The translations under genes were made by a program, and so were the position numbers. Below, piece after piece: positions 46,536 through 54,783 of a stretch of DNA of 62,518 bases; positions within the stretch are counted from its first letter, which is position 1, and each line of letters opens with the position of its first letter. The stretch comes from Methylotenera_A sp031422335. Lineage in GTDB: Bacteria; Pseudomonadota; Gammaproteobacteria; Burkholderiales; Methylophilaceae. The notes beneath the pieces are model-generated. The model did no database searches, was not told the DNA's origin, and worked only from the letters and a program-made list of their open reading frames with translations. The stretch spans positions 1 to 62,518 of the forward strand of contig JANOQW010000004.1 of assembly GCA_031422335.1 (NCBI GenBank), written 5' to 3'.

Positions 46536-47258
46536 GTTATTCCCGTTATGGATTTAAAACAAAATCAAGTGGTGCATGCCAAGCATGGCCTGCGCGATAG
46601 TTATCTGCCTGTGCAATCTGTTTTAAGTGCCTCTAGCGATGTTTTTAGTGTGGTAGAAGGCTTATTAAAATTATACCCATTTCGCACACTCTATATCGCA
46701 GATATTGATGCGATTACCAATAGTGGCAACCATTTTGAGCAGATTGAATTACTCAGCGGTATGTATCCGCAAGTGACTTGGTGGGTGGATAATGGTGTGC
46801 GTAATGTCAATGCGCGCATTTTGTATGCGCCACAAGCCAATATCCGCGCAGTGTTTGGCAGTGAGCATATTCACATGCTGCAAGATTATCGCGCGGTGAG
46901 CTACGCCTACGAAAGCCGTCATGTGCTTTCGCTCGATAAATTAGATAATGCAGAATTGGGTGCGCCAGAATTACACAACACAGGTTTATATTGGCCAGAT
47001 GACGCCATTTGTATGACGCTGAATAACGTGGGTAGCAACGCCGGGCCAGATGTTGCGCGCTTGCAAGCGTTGCAGCAACTTAACTTGGCGCGCAAAAAAC
47101 CTGCAAATTTATTTGCCGCGGGCGGCGTGAGAAATATGGAAGATTTGCTGCAACTAAAACAGCTAGGCGTAGCGGGCGCGTTGGTCGCAAGCACCTTGCA
47201 CAGCGGCGAAATGACAGCCCAACAATTATCGGGTTTTAGTAGCCTTGATACAGCATAG
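46527..47258 (+). CDS. HisA/HisF-like TIM-barrel protein of the H4MPT cluster
   Basis: 243 residues resembling HisA/HisF but of the separate family found in methanogens and methylotrophs. The N terminus VIPVMDLKQNQVVHAKHG matches the half-barrel phosphate site of HisA, as do LYIADIDAI and FAAGGVRNMEDLL. A role in histidine synthesis is unlikely, as no his gene is near; a role in a cofactor pathway is likely but unproven. It is the only plus-strand gene of the cofactor cluster. A stretch at 46825-46860 (peptide APQANIRAV) strongly resembles the interspersed repeat. Confidence 0.78.
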   Translation: MLQVIPVMDLKQNQVVHAKHGLRDSYLPVQSVLSASSDVFSVVEGLLKLYPFRTLYIADIDAITNSGNHFEQIELLSGMYPQVTWWVDNGVRNVNARILYAPQANIRAVFGSEHIHMLQDYRAVSYAYESRHVLSLDKLDNAELGAPELHNTGLYWPDDAICMTLNNVGSNAGPDVARLQALQQLNLARKKPANLFAAGGVRNMEDLLQLKQLGVAGALVASTLHSGEMTAQQLSGFSSLDTA

Positions 47259-47329
47259 CGAAATCAAGAAATATAATATTCAGCTTACCCAAATTTATTA
47301 CACGAAGGCTAGGCTAGCTAACGATTAGT

Positions 47330-48121
47330 TTAAAAACCAACGCCAAATTTTAATGCTGGGTTTATTTTAGGCAACTTTTCAATTTCTGGTTTTGCAAATA
47401 AATAGCCCTGAAAGTAAGTCACGCCCAGGGCTTGCAGTGCTTTATACTCTTCCATCGTTTCAACACCTTCTGCAATGACTAAAATATTTAGCAAGCGACA
47501 GGTTGTTAATATGCCCTGAACCACTGCTGCACGTACCCCATCGCTATCTATATTACGTATTAATTCCATATCTAATTTAATGATATGGGGTTGAAAATTA
47601 ACCAATAAATTTAAACCAGAATAACCCGCACCAAAATCATCAATGGCCACATAAAAGTTTTGGCTTTTATATTCATCGACTATATTTTTTAAGTGACTAT
47701 AACTAGATACTTTTTCAGTTTCAGATAACTCGAAAATGATTTGATGAGTAGGTAGCTGACATTTTTTTGCGGCTGCCAATGTAAGACGAATGCAGCTTGC
47801 AGGCTGGTAAACTGCATTAGGCATAAAATTAATCGATAAAAGCGTATCAATGCCAAGGCTAGAGGCAGTTTCAATCGCCATGACACGGCAAGTTTGATCG
47901 AATCTGTAAAGTTGTTCTGGGGTTAATTTAGAAATAACTTCGTATGCGGATTCACCATTTTTGCCGCGCACCAAGGCTTCATAAGCATAAATATCGCCAG
48001 TATCGCCATTTACAATCGGCTGAAAAGCCATTTGAATTTGAAAATCAATCGGTTTATTGTCGCGGCAATTGGCACAGCCAAGCGCTTCTTTATCACTTTT
48101 AAAAAAATTTTCTAAATACAT
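47330..48121 (-). CDS. Stand-alone EAL-domain cyclic di-GMP phosphodiesterase
   Basis: 263 residues made almost wholly of an EAL domain. Motifs: YEALVRG, LSINFMPNA, FELSETEKV, IDDFGAGYSGLNLL, IKLDMELIRN, EGVETMEEY and FQGYLFAKP. The catalytic residues appear intact, so hydrolysis of c-di-GMP to pGpG is likely. The N terminus has a CANC pair (CANCRDNKPIDFQIQMAF), the kind of short leader found in BLUF-EAL-like proteins without the sensor. It converges with the HisA-like gene and lies apart from hpi. Confidence 0.88.
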   Translation of the reverse strand: MYLENFFKSDKEALGCANCRDNKPIDFQIQMAFQPIVNGDTGDIYAYEALVRGKNGESAYEVISKLTPEQLYRFDQTCRVMAIETASSLGIDTLLSINFMPNAVYQPASCIRLTLAAAKKCQLPTHQIIFELSETEKVSSYSHLKNIVDEYKSQNFYVAIDDFGAGYSGLNLLVNFQPHIIKLDMELIRNIDSDGVRAAVVQGILTTCRLLNILVIAEGVETMEEYKALQALGVTYFQGYLFAKPEIEKLPKINPALKFGVGF

Positions 48122-48212
48122 AATTAACGTCTAACGCGTTTAATATCAAATCATTTATCTCACTATAGGCTTAATATTTTTACAACACTAGTAAATCGCA
48201 CATTTACAAGAA

Positions 48213-48239
48213 AATAGAGTGCAAATTGCGCACTCTATT
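48213..48239 (-). terminator. Possible terminator after hpi
   Basis: A ten-pair stem (AATAGAGTGC with GCACTCTATT) about 30 bases past the hpi stop. The T-run on the minus strand is weak, so termination is uncertain. Confidence 0.45.
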
Positions 48240-48265
48240 CATATAGTTATAAAAAATCTTTAAAA

Positions 48266-48802
48266 TTACTCAAGGTTTGCGTGAATCGCGCGCATGCCGT
48301 CTTCTGTCAAACCTTTAGCCGCAATATTATCGGCAATAATTGCCTCTAAATAAATGAGTGTTGAAAGCTCAAATTGTGAACCCATCGGCATACCTTGTGT
48401 AAGCGGGAAGCTAGCATCGTTGCCCACTTGAATGGTTAAATCAGCCACATCCGCCATGGCAGAGGTTTTTTTCATCGACACAACCGCCAATTTAGCGCCA
48501 ACTGATTTGGCTTTTTTAACAAACGGTAATAAAGTTTCTGTGCCGCCAGAGCCTGAAACTAGCAGCAATAAATCACCGGCTTTAATGGCTGGTGTCACCA
48601 CTTCGCCTATCATGCTGACGTTGTAGCCAGAGTGCACTAAACGCATGGCAAAAAAGCGTGACACTAGCAGTGAACGGCCTGCACCGCCAATAAAGATGCG
48701 ACCTGCAGCGTCAACCAGTTGCATTAATTTTGCCGCGTTGCTTTTGTCTGTTTCTGACAAGATAGTCGTTAAACGACTTAAGATAAGTTGTTGAGAATCC
48801 AT
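48266..48802 (-). CDS. hxlB: 6-phospho-3-hexuloisomerase
   Basis: Second enzyme of the RuMP formaldehyde-fixation route: it converts 3-hexulose-6-phosphate to fructose-6-phosphate. SIS-domain protein of 178 residues with IFIGGAGRSLLVSRFFAMRLVHSGY and LLLVSGSGGTETLLPFVKKAK sugar-phosphate loops. A strong site GAGGAA lies six bases before the start. It follows hps but a stem-loop terminator lies between, so its expression may be lower or partly separate. Confidence 0.94.
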   Translation of the reverse strand: MDSQQLILSRLTTILSETDKSNAAKLMQLVDAAGRIFIGGAGRSLLVSRFFAMRLVHSGYNVSMIGEVVTPAIKAGDLLLLVSGSGGTETLLPFVKKAKSVGAKLAVVSMKKTSAMADVADLTIQVGNDASFPLTQGMPMGSQFELSTLIYLEAIIADNIAAKGLTEDGMRAIHANLE

Positions 48803-48864
48803 ATTATTTTCCTCTAATTTTTTAATATTAACTTTTATTAGTTTACTTTAAAAGTTTAAATATA

Positions 48865-48898
48865 AAAAATCCCGACGCATTACTGGGTCGGGATTTTT
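48865..48898 (-). terminator. Stem-loop terminator between hps and hpi
   Basis: A perfect 12-pair stem (AAAAATCCCGAC with GTCGGGATTTTT) with a ten-base loop, followed by T residues on the minus strand. Placed about 40 bases after the hps stop and 60 bases before the hpi start, it would end or attenuate the hps transcript. Confidence 0.85.
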
Positions 48899-48937
48899 AT
48901 TCGCACATCAATAATTACTTATTGATAGAAGGTTATA

Positions 48938-49570
48938 TTAACCGTGAGCGATTTTTGTGATTTCTGCAGCAGAAGCAGCAGGATCAGCAGCACCGTAGAT
49001 AGCAGCACCAGCTACGATGATTGTCGCGCCAGCGTCACGTACTTGAGCAGCTGTTGTCGCTTTAACACCACCAGCTACTGAGATTTCTAAACCTAAGTTT
49101 AAACCAGCAACCATTGCTAAGTCAGCAAATGGTGTTTGGCCAGCAGCTTGTTGATCTAAACCAGTGTGAACGCCAATGATGTGCGCACCTAATTTAGCCA
49201 CTTCACGTGTACGTGCTTCTTTATCAGCCACGTTGATCAAGTCAACTTGTGCTTTTTTGCCGTATTTGTTTGCAACATCGATAATGCCTTTGATTGTACC
49301 GATATCAGCACAGCCCAAAACTGTACAGATGTCTGCACCCGCTTTGTAGAAAGGCTCAGCTTCGTAGAAGCCAGCGTCCATTGTTTTCAAATCAACTAAA
49401 ATTTTGTTGTTTGGAAATTTTGCACGTAAAGTTTCAAGCATTTTAATGCCGTTATGTTTAATGCAAGGTGTGCCGATTTCTAAGATATCTACGTGTGGTG
49501 CAACTGCTGTTGCCAACGCTACAGTTGCGTCAAAATCTAATGAATCTAATGCCATTTGGGTATGAGCCAT
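48938..49570 (-). CDS. hxlA: 3-hexulose-6-phosphate synthase
   Basis: Fixes formaldehyde onto ribulose-5-phosphate, the key assimilation step of RuMP methylotrophs. 210-residue TIM barrel of the OMP decarboxylase superfamily with LEIGTPCIKHNG, the active-site KILVDLKTMDAGFYEAEPF (Asp60, Lys62, Asp65), and VAGGVKATTAAQV. The start has GGAG well placed. Transcribed from its own likely promoter, after a 347-base gap from tal; a strong expression is expected because this is the main formaldehyde sink. Confidence 0.96.
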   Translation of the reverse strand: MAHTQMALDSLDFDATVALATAVAPHVDILEIGTPCIKHNGIKMLETLRAKFPNNKILVDLKTMDAGFYEAEPFYKAGADICTVLGCADIGTIKGIIDVANKYGKKAQVDLINVADKEARTREVAKLGAHIIGVHTGLDQQAAGQTPFADLAMVAGLNLGLEISVAGGVKATTAAQVRDAGATIIVAGAAIYGAADPAASAAEITKIAHG

Positions 49571-49668
49571 GATGAATCTCCAATTAAAAAATTTTTATTA
49601 AGATAACTATTTAAAACTTAATGTTTCAAATTAATTTAAAACTTTAATTAATTGATTTTGCTTAATTA

Positions 49669-49696
49669 ATTATAGTATTTAACTGCTTTATTACAA
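49669..49696 (-). promoter_or_regulatory. Candidate hps promoter
   Basis: On the minus strand TTGTAA (49696-49691) and a perfect TATAAT (49674-49669) are separated by 16 bases, about 100 bases upstream of the hps start codon in very AT-rich DNA. Pattern match only. Confidence 0.5.
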
Positions 49697-49731
49697 CTAA
49701 ATAATTTTGCCAACTTCGCTAACTACTAGGC

Positions 49732-49753
49732 GGTTATTGGCTTGTAGCGTATT
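49732..49753 (+). repeat. Possible fragment of the palindromic element
   Basis: GTTATTGGCTTGTAG matches the second half of the element core and right arm, but the left arm is missing. Could be a relic or chance. Confidence 0.35.
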
Positions 49754-49802
49754 TAAAAAGCCAAGCCCAATAGTTTAAGTGCCTAGCCCGAAGTTGTCAA
49801 TA

Positions 49803-49882
49803 TTAAACCGCAATTATTACACCTTGATTACTATTTAAAAAACCTGGGGTTACGGTTTAACATTCAAGAATTACGGTTTAAC
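49803..49882. promoter_or_regulatory. Three CGGTTTAA repeats upstream of hps, possible operator
   Basis: TTACGGTTTAAC occurs twice as a direct repeat (49850-49861 and 49871-49882), spaced 21 bases apart, that is two helical turns. The complementary TTAAACCG is at 49803-49810. The spacing suggests a dimeric regulator binding on one face of DNA. The sites are downstream of tal and 230-310 bases upstream of hps. The remaining gap DNA (49571-49668) is AT-rich leader without other visible features. Confidence 0.45.
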
Positions 49883-49917
49883 GTGACTTCTGCTAGCTTT
49901 GAGGCTGATGTTATAGC

Positions 49918-50868
49918 TTACAGCTTCGCTGCTAATGCCACTTCTAGTTTAATTTGGTCAGCCACAAAACCGCGAATACCTTCTGCTAATTTTTCAGTTG
50001 CCATGGCATCTTGATTTAACTCAAAACGGAATTCAGCTTCTGTCATTTTTGCTGGCGCAGTAGAGGTTTTACCGCCGTCTGTCAGAACTCTTGCTAAAGT
50101 ACCTTCAGTAGCCGCTAAATCTTGCAACAAATTAGGTGAAACGGTCAAACGGTCGCAACCAGCCAACGCAATTAACTCGCCCACATTGCGGAAGCTAGCA
50201 CCCATCACTACAGTTTTGTAGCCGTGCGCTTTGTAATATGCGTAAATTGCGCGCACAGAAACCACACCTGGGTCAGTTTCTTGCGTGTAAGCTTCGCCCG
50301 TTTTGGCTTTGTACCAATCTAAGATACGGCCCACAAATGGTGAGATTAAGAATACGCCAGCCTCGGCACAAGCACGTGCCTGACCAAAACCAAATAGCAG
50401 CGTTAAATTACATTGAATGCCTTCTTTTTCTAAAATTTCGCCGGCTTTAATGCCTTCCCAAGTAGAAGCTAATTTAATTAACACGCGGTCTTTACCAATG
50501 CCAGATTCTGCATACAGCGCAATTAATTTGCGGCCCTTGGCTACCATTGCATCTAAGTTAAAAGATAAACGCGCATCAACCTCAGTTGAAATGCGGCCTG
50601 GCACTACTTTAGTAATTTCGGCTCCAATCAACACCGCTAATTTATCAGCAGCATTGTCAATTTGTGCTTCTTTGCTGCCACCTTGCGCTTTTGCATAAGC
50701 AATCGCAGTTTCAATCAAAGGTGCGTATTGTGGCAATGTGCTGGCTTTTAATACTAACGATGGGTTTGTGGTCGCATCAACTGGTTTTACGCTTTTAATC
50801 GCTTCTACATCGCCTGTATCGGCTACGATTGTGGTCATGCTTTTAAGTTGGTCTAATAAATTTGCCAT
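49918..50868 (-). CDS. tal: Transaldolase
   Basis: Transfers dihydroxyacetone units between sugar phosphates in the cyclic rearrangement of the RuMP pathway, regenerating ribulose-5-phosphate. Schiff-base Lys132 is in RVLIKLASTWEGI, as in E. coli TalB, and DATTNPSLVLKA is at residues 31-42. From the ATG at 50868, preceded by a very strong GGAGGAA, it has 316 residues. Four upstream codons in frame are not used. It lies between the cofactor cluster and hps, so assimilation genes are grouped. Confidence 0.96.
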   Translation of the reverse strand: MANLLDQLKSMTTIVADTGDVEAIKSVKPVDATTNPSLVLKASTLPQYAPLIETAIAYAKAQGGSKEAQIDNAADKLAVLIGAEITKVVPGRISTEVDARLSFNLDAMVAKGRKLIALYAESGIGKDRVLIKLASTWEGIKAGEILEKEGIQCNLTLLFGFGQARACAEAGVFLISPFVGRILDWYKAKTGEAYTQETDPGVVSVRAIYAYYKAHGYKTVVMGASFRNVGELIALAGCDRLTVSPNLLQDLAATEGTLARVLTDGGKTSTAPAKMTEAEFRFELNQDAMATEKLAEGIRGFVADQIKLEVALAAKL

Positions 50869-50955
50869 GGTTTCCTCCAAAAAAATTATCTATAAAGTCT
50901 TATATAAAATCTAGCCCAAGATTATATCTTAAAAAGCTGTGTTTAAAATATGGCT

Positions 50956-51798
50956 CTAAATAATTGCAGATAAAAATAAGCTGGCTACGGTTAAATCGGC
51001 ACTGGTACCTGGGTTTAGCCCTTGCTTTTTAAGTGCGGCATCAAAACTAAGCAGTTCAGATTGATAATTTTTTGGGTTAAATGCTTGGCTAAATTCTGCC
51101 GCATGTTCTGCCGCTTGATTTTGCACCAATTTAGCAATGGTTTCATTATGCTTGCGCGCAATGTGGCTATCTAAAAAGTGGCGCATAAAATGCAAATGCA
51201 GCGCGGTTGCAGCCCACGCAGGTTTTTGCCATTGGTTGAGTGCTTTTTGATAAACCACTACGCCATCAAACACATCGGCAAAGTTGTTGCTGTATTGGCG
51301 CGCAATACTATCAAAATCTGCCGCTTGCTGCATCGCAGCTTGCAGAGTGCAATCAGCGGGCAAGTGCACATCATGTATGTCACTGTTGCCTAAACCTGCT
51401 GGGTTGGCGAGGCGAATCGCGGCAAAACAAGCTTCTGCCTCACTTAAAGCTTGTTCAGCAGTTAAATCAGCACCGCCAAGAACCGCATGGATATTGGCTT
51501 GCAGACCAGTGCCATTTGACATTAACTTTGCTTGAATTAATGGCGCGCACAACAAAATCATGCCTAGATTGGTGTTCATGTGCACTGCATTTTGCGTGGC
51601 TTGCACACTTTGCAAAATGCGCTCACCTAAGCTTAAATCAGGTTGCGCAATCACTTCAGAAACAGCATCTGCACTGTCAATAAAATCTTGCACCGTCATT
51701 CCATGACCATCAGCAAAAATATGCACATTGCCAGGTTTAAGCGCTTCCAGCTCCGCTATGCAGGCGGCTTTAAAAGTATTAGCTAAATTAATTTCCAT
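50956..51798 (-). CDS. CitG-like (triphosphoribosyl-dephospho-CoA synthase family) protein
   Basis: 280 residues resembling CitG/MdcB: CIAELEALKPGNVHIFADGHGMTVQDFIDSA near the N terminus, NTNLGMILLCAPLIQAKL, and AAIRLANPAGLGNSDIHDV. CitG uses ATP as a ribosyl donor. Homologues without citrate-lyase partners lie in H4MPT clusters of methylotrophs and in methanogens, so this one may attach or modify the ribosyl side chain of the cofactor; function is unproven. The start codon overlaps the stop of the ATP-grasp gene by one base (TAATG). Residues encoded by repeat copy I read GLQANIHAV. Confidence 0.75.
   Translation of the reverse strand: MEINLANTFKAACIAELEALKPGNVHIFADGHGMTVQDFIDSADAVSEVIAQPDLSLGERILQSVQATQNAVHMNTNLGMILLCAPLIQAKLMSNGTGLQANIHAVLGGADLTAEQALSEAEACFAAIRLANPAGLGNSDIHDVHLPADCTLQAAMQQAADFDSIARQYSNNFADVFDGVVVYQKALNQWQKPAWAATALHLHFMRHFLDSHIARKHNETIAKLVQNQAAEHAAEFSQAFNPKNYQSELLSFDAALKKQGLNPGTSADLTVASLFLSAII
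51475..51508 (+). repeat. Palindromic element copy I (inside CitG-like gene)
   Basis: Perfect core CCGCATGGATATTGG and right arm GGCTTGCAG, with an eroded left arm. Inside the CitG-like gene it is translated as GLQANIHAV on the coding (minus) strand. Confidence 0.8.
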
Positions 51799-52652
51799 TA
51801 TATTTTGCTCAAAAAATCGTCCACTAAAGTTTGCGCAATATTCAAGTTCGTTACACTTTGCAAACCACGCCATGCGGGGATGCTATTCACTTCTAGCACA
51901 TAGAGTTTGCCGTTTTTATCTTTAATCACATCTACACCGCAATACGCTATCTCTAGCACCCGTGAAGCCTGCAGGGCAATTTCTAACACATCTTCATCAT
52001 CTACTTTTTTACAATGCGCACCTTGCGCCACATTATGCAACCAAGTATCACCAGTGCGTTTCATCGCGGCAACTACCTGATTATGCACTACAAAAACGCG
52101 GTAATCGTGCGTAGCTTTAATCAACTGCTGCATATAAAATACGCCATCAACAAACGTATCCATTGGTAATGGCATTTTATCGATTAAACGCACACCCTGC
52201 CCTTGCGAGCCAAACAATGGCTTAATGACTAACTGTGAATTTTTTTCGATGATGTCATGCGCTTGTTGACGCGATTCGCATACCCAAGTTTTAGGCGTCG
52301 CAATACTGTTTTGATGCAGCAAAAAACTAGTCATGGCTTTATCTACCGTACGCTCAATCGCCTTACCATCGTTGTAAACCATCACACCAAGCGCTTTTAG
52401 CATGTGCAGAATGTTCAAGCGCATAGTAATTTGCTGCAATGTGCCGCTCGCTATGCCACGAACAAATACAGCTTTTGGTAGCGCGTTAAAATGTGGAATT
52501 TTGATGCTTGGGATTTCATCTGACAAATCAATGGCACAATCTGGCAACGATACAAAAACTGCCTCGCTGCCTCGCCCTGCAAAAGCTGTGGCTAATTGTG
52601 CGCCGTGCCAACCAGCTTCATCGGTAAAAATTGGGATTTTATATTTAAGCAT
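51798..52652 (-). CDS. RimK/MptN-like ATP-grasp ligase
   Basis: 284-residue ATP-grasp protein of the RimK group, which adds glutamate or similar acids by carboxylate-amine ligation. Features: KTWVCESRQQAHDII, LVIKPLFGSQGQGVRLI (nucleotide-binding loop), DYRVFVVHNQVVAAMKR and CGVDVIKDKNGKLYVLEVNSIPAWRGLQ (metal-binding acidic and Asn residues). Archaeal MptN adds the terminal glutamate to tetrahydromethanopterin; the setting between mch and a CitG-like gene makes a cofactor side-chain ligase the best guess. Confidence 0.8.
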   Translation of the reverse strand: MLKYKIPIFTDEAGWHGAQLATAFAGRGSEAVFVSLPDCAIDLSDEIPSIKIPHFNALPKAVFVRGIASGTLQQITMRLNILHMLKALGVMVYNDGKAIERTVDKAMTSFLLHQNSIATPKTWVCESRQQAHDIIEKNSQLVIKPLFGSQGQGVRLIDKMPLPMDTFVDGVFYMQQLIKATHDYRVFVVHNQVVAAMKRTGDTWLHNVAQGAHCKKVDDEDVLEIALQASRVLEIAYCGVDVIKDKNGKLYVLEVNSIPAWRGLQSVTNLNIAQTLVDDFLSKI

Positions 52653-52696
52653 TTACTTTAAGTATATTAAATAATATTATGATTTAATTATATTAT

Positions 52697-53635
52697 TTAA
52701 AAATTAAAAGATTGATTCAAAAGCGCTTCATTCAACTCGCCTGCCGCAAAAATATTGCCAGTTTCTAAGTTAGTAATCAGCACTTTTGCAGGTGAAAATA
52801 GCATCGGATCAATCAAATAAAAATCCATGTGATAAGATTTAAACACCTCTGCAAAGGTTTTGCCATAATCTTTAGAAGCACTACTTGGTAATGCATGTGC
52901 AAGTTTTTTGGCCCCTGCATCACTGCAACTTACCTGTAACTCTACAAAGCCGCCAAATAAAATAGCGTCGTTGGTACGTCCCATCATGGTTAAAAAATCA
53001 TCACAAACAGGCGGCAATGGCGCTGTGCCACTTCCACTAACAATATTTTCTAGCGGAAAATGCAGCGTGTGTGCTTTGTGTAACGCGACTTCTAGCACTC
53101 GAGCCGCAATCTGCGTTGCACCTGCAAGACTGGTCGTGGGCGTTAAAATAAAAGTTAAATTTTCTGCATTAATATTGGTGTCACGCGCTACTTTTTCAAT
53201 AATTTCTGTGGGCGGGATTTTGCTAGTTTCTAACACAAGTACAGAAAAATCAGATGCATCTTGATAGTTGAGCTCTTTAAACAAATCTTCGCGCTGCGCT
53301 AAGCTTCTCGCTGGGCCAGAGCCAAGCGAGAAAAACTTCTCAAACTGCAAGCTCCAGCCTGCATACTGGCTTGCAAGGCACGCCAATACTGGTGATTGTG
53401 ATTTCACTGTTATATTGTTCTGGTCACTAAAACGCACTTCGCCTAAACCGCCCATGCAAATTTCTGCAGTCAGCCGCCCCGCCTCTGCGCTGCCAGTAGT
53501 TTGAATCCCTGCATCTACAATGGTCGCACCAGTAGTGTGTTGCAACACCTTAATGTTTAACGCATCCGCTTGCGCAATTAAGCTTATAAGCAATGGCCTG
53601 CAGGCCGCATGGATACTGGGTTGTAGGGCAGTCAT
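52697..53635 (-). CDS. mch: Methenyl-H4MPT cyclohydrolase
   Basis: Hydrolyses methenyl-H4MPT to formyl-H4MPT in formaldehyde oxidation. 312 residues matching the methylotroph Mch family throughout: IVDAGIQTTGSAEAGRLTAEICMGGLGEV, LACLASQYAGW, GSGPARSLA, and the C-terminal LITNLETGNIFAAGELN. The first 14 codons coincide with repeat copy J, so the N terminus TALQPSIHAACRP is repeat-derived, yet it aligns in length with the normal N terminus. It lies between two ATP-grasp genes, all on the minus strand. Confidence 0.95.
   Translation of the reverse strand: MTALQPSIHAACRPLLISLIAQADALNIKVLQHTTGATIVDAGIQTTGSAEAGRLTAEICMGGLGEVRFSDQNNITVKSQSPVLACLASQYAGWSLQFEKFFSLGSGPARSLAQREDLFKELNYQDASDFSVLVLETSKIPPTEIIEKVARDTNINAENLTFILTPTTSLAGATQIAARVLEVALHKAHTLHFPLENIVSGSGTAPLPPVCDDFLTMMGRTNDAILFGGFVELQVSCSDAGAKKLAHALPSSASKDYGKTFAEVFKSYHMDFYLIDPMLFSPAKVLITNLETGNIFAAGELNEALLNQSFNF
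53352..53381 (+). repeat. Possible degenerate element copy inside mch
   Basis: CCAGCCTGCATACTGG followed by CTTGCAAGGCA resembles the second part of the element with a three-base gap in the core. Weaker than the main copies. Confidence 0.4.
53593..53631 (+). repeat. Palindromic element copy J (N terminus of mch)
   Basis: Left arm ATGGCCTGCAGGCC, core GCATGGATACT, right arm GGGTTGTAGGGCAG. It begins four bases from the mch start codon on the coding side and encodes ALQPSIHAACRP. Confidence 0.8.
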
Positions 53636-53669
53636 ATTTAAGCGTTATTGTGATAAAAATTAGAGAATA

Positions 53670-54764
53670 TCACAATAGCGCAACCCGTTGCATCAGCTTT
53701 TTGTGCGCTAATTTAGCTGTGCGTGCTTCTGCCTGCACCGTGCAAATAGGCGCACCAGTCGCAATTTTGCTGCCAAGCTGCGGAATATCTGCCACCCAAT
53801 CTGGCCATTGCATATCAAGTGGCACATGCGCGATTTTATTGGCATAAATAACCTGCATTGCACGCGCTTGCTTTTCTACAATTGGCCACTGTTTTAATTC
53901 ACCCAAACATGCCTGCACATGTGCTGCAAATAAGTTGCCTTTTTTGGCTGAATACAATTGCAGGCTGGCAGATAATCGTGGGTTGATTTCAAGCAAATAT
54001 ATTGCATTGCCATGCAACATAAAATCCAAACTATTAATGCCACGCAAACCAAAATGGCGCGTAATTGCTTGCACATAAGCTTCTATTTTTTCTGTAACTT
54101 CATCAGACACATCGGCATGACTAACCGCACCGCCGAATCGATATGGCTGTGTGCTAGTTGGCGCACACCATTGCTGATGCACACCAATCACTTGCGCATG
54201 ATTGCCATCGGCCAAAAATAAGCAGCCATAAGGCTCACCAGCGCATATTTGTTGATAATAGACAGGGTTATTTTCTGCCAAATCTAGCGGTAAAGCTGGC
54301 TTAATGTGTGCCCCGCCACTGCCGCCTATTTGTTTTTGCAGCCAGTCAATGGTATTGGCTGGTCGCGTTAATTGCGTAGCAGGATATGCCGCGCTAATAC
54401 TAGTTAAAAAATCAAAAAAGGTAGTCGGATTTTTGACTGAATGAATGACACTAGCTGCATTAAAAATATATGGGACTGCCTTTAAAGATAGCACTTCAAG
54501 CAATTCTGGCACTGCCTCAAAGCCTGCGCCAATAGTCACTCCCAGCACCTGTGTGCAATCTATTTGCGCAAGCGCTTTATAAAATGCCTCAGCTTCAAAA
54601 TTGCCATTTAACGTATCAACTTTTAGCGTTTGCAAGGCCAATTTTTGCGTATCTACATCGCAAAATGTATCTATTGCAATCACCTCAAAGCCCGCATCTA
54701 CGGCGGCCTGCACATAAGCACGGCTAGAAATTGCCGCAATGATGATTTGATTCTTAACAGACAC
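53670..54764 (-). CDS. ATP-grasp protein of the H4MPT cluster
   Basis: 364-residue ATP-grasp domain protein of a family confined to H4MPT-using methylotrophs as far as I know. An N-terminal Rossmann-like part (IIIAAISSRAYVQAAVDAGFEVIAIDTF), then the ATP-grasp core with KQIGGSGGAHIKPA and GINSLDFMLHGNAIYLLEINPRLSASL. It would join an amino acid or other acid to a cofactor precursor, distinct from the other two ATP-grasps in the window. Its exact substrate is unknown. It starts 19 bases after the mtdB stop. Confidence 0.78.
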   Translation of the reverse strand: MSVKNQIIIAAISSRAYVQAAVDAGFEVIAIDTFCDVDTQKLALQTLKVDTLNGNFEAEAFYKALAQIDCTQVLGVTIGAGFEAVPELLEVLSLKAVPYIFNAASVIHSVKNPTTFFDFLTSISAAYPATQLTRPANTIDWLQKQIGGSGGAHIKPALPLDLAENNPVYYQQICAGEPYGCLFLADGNHAQVIGVHQQWCAPTSTQPYRFGGAVSHADVSDEVTEKIEAYVQAITRHFGLRGINSLDFMLHGNAIYLLEINPRLSASLQLYSAKKGNLFAAHVQACLGELKQWPIVEKQARAMQVIYANKIAHVPLDMQWPDWVADIPQLGSKIATGAPICTVQAEARTAKLAHKKLMQRVALL

Positions 54765-54783
54765 GCTTTAAATAACGACTAAA

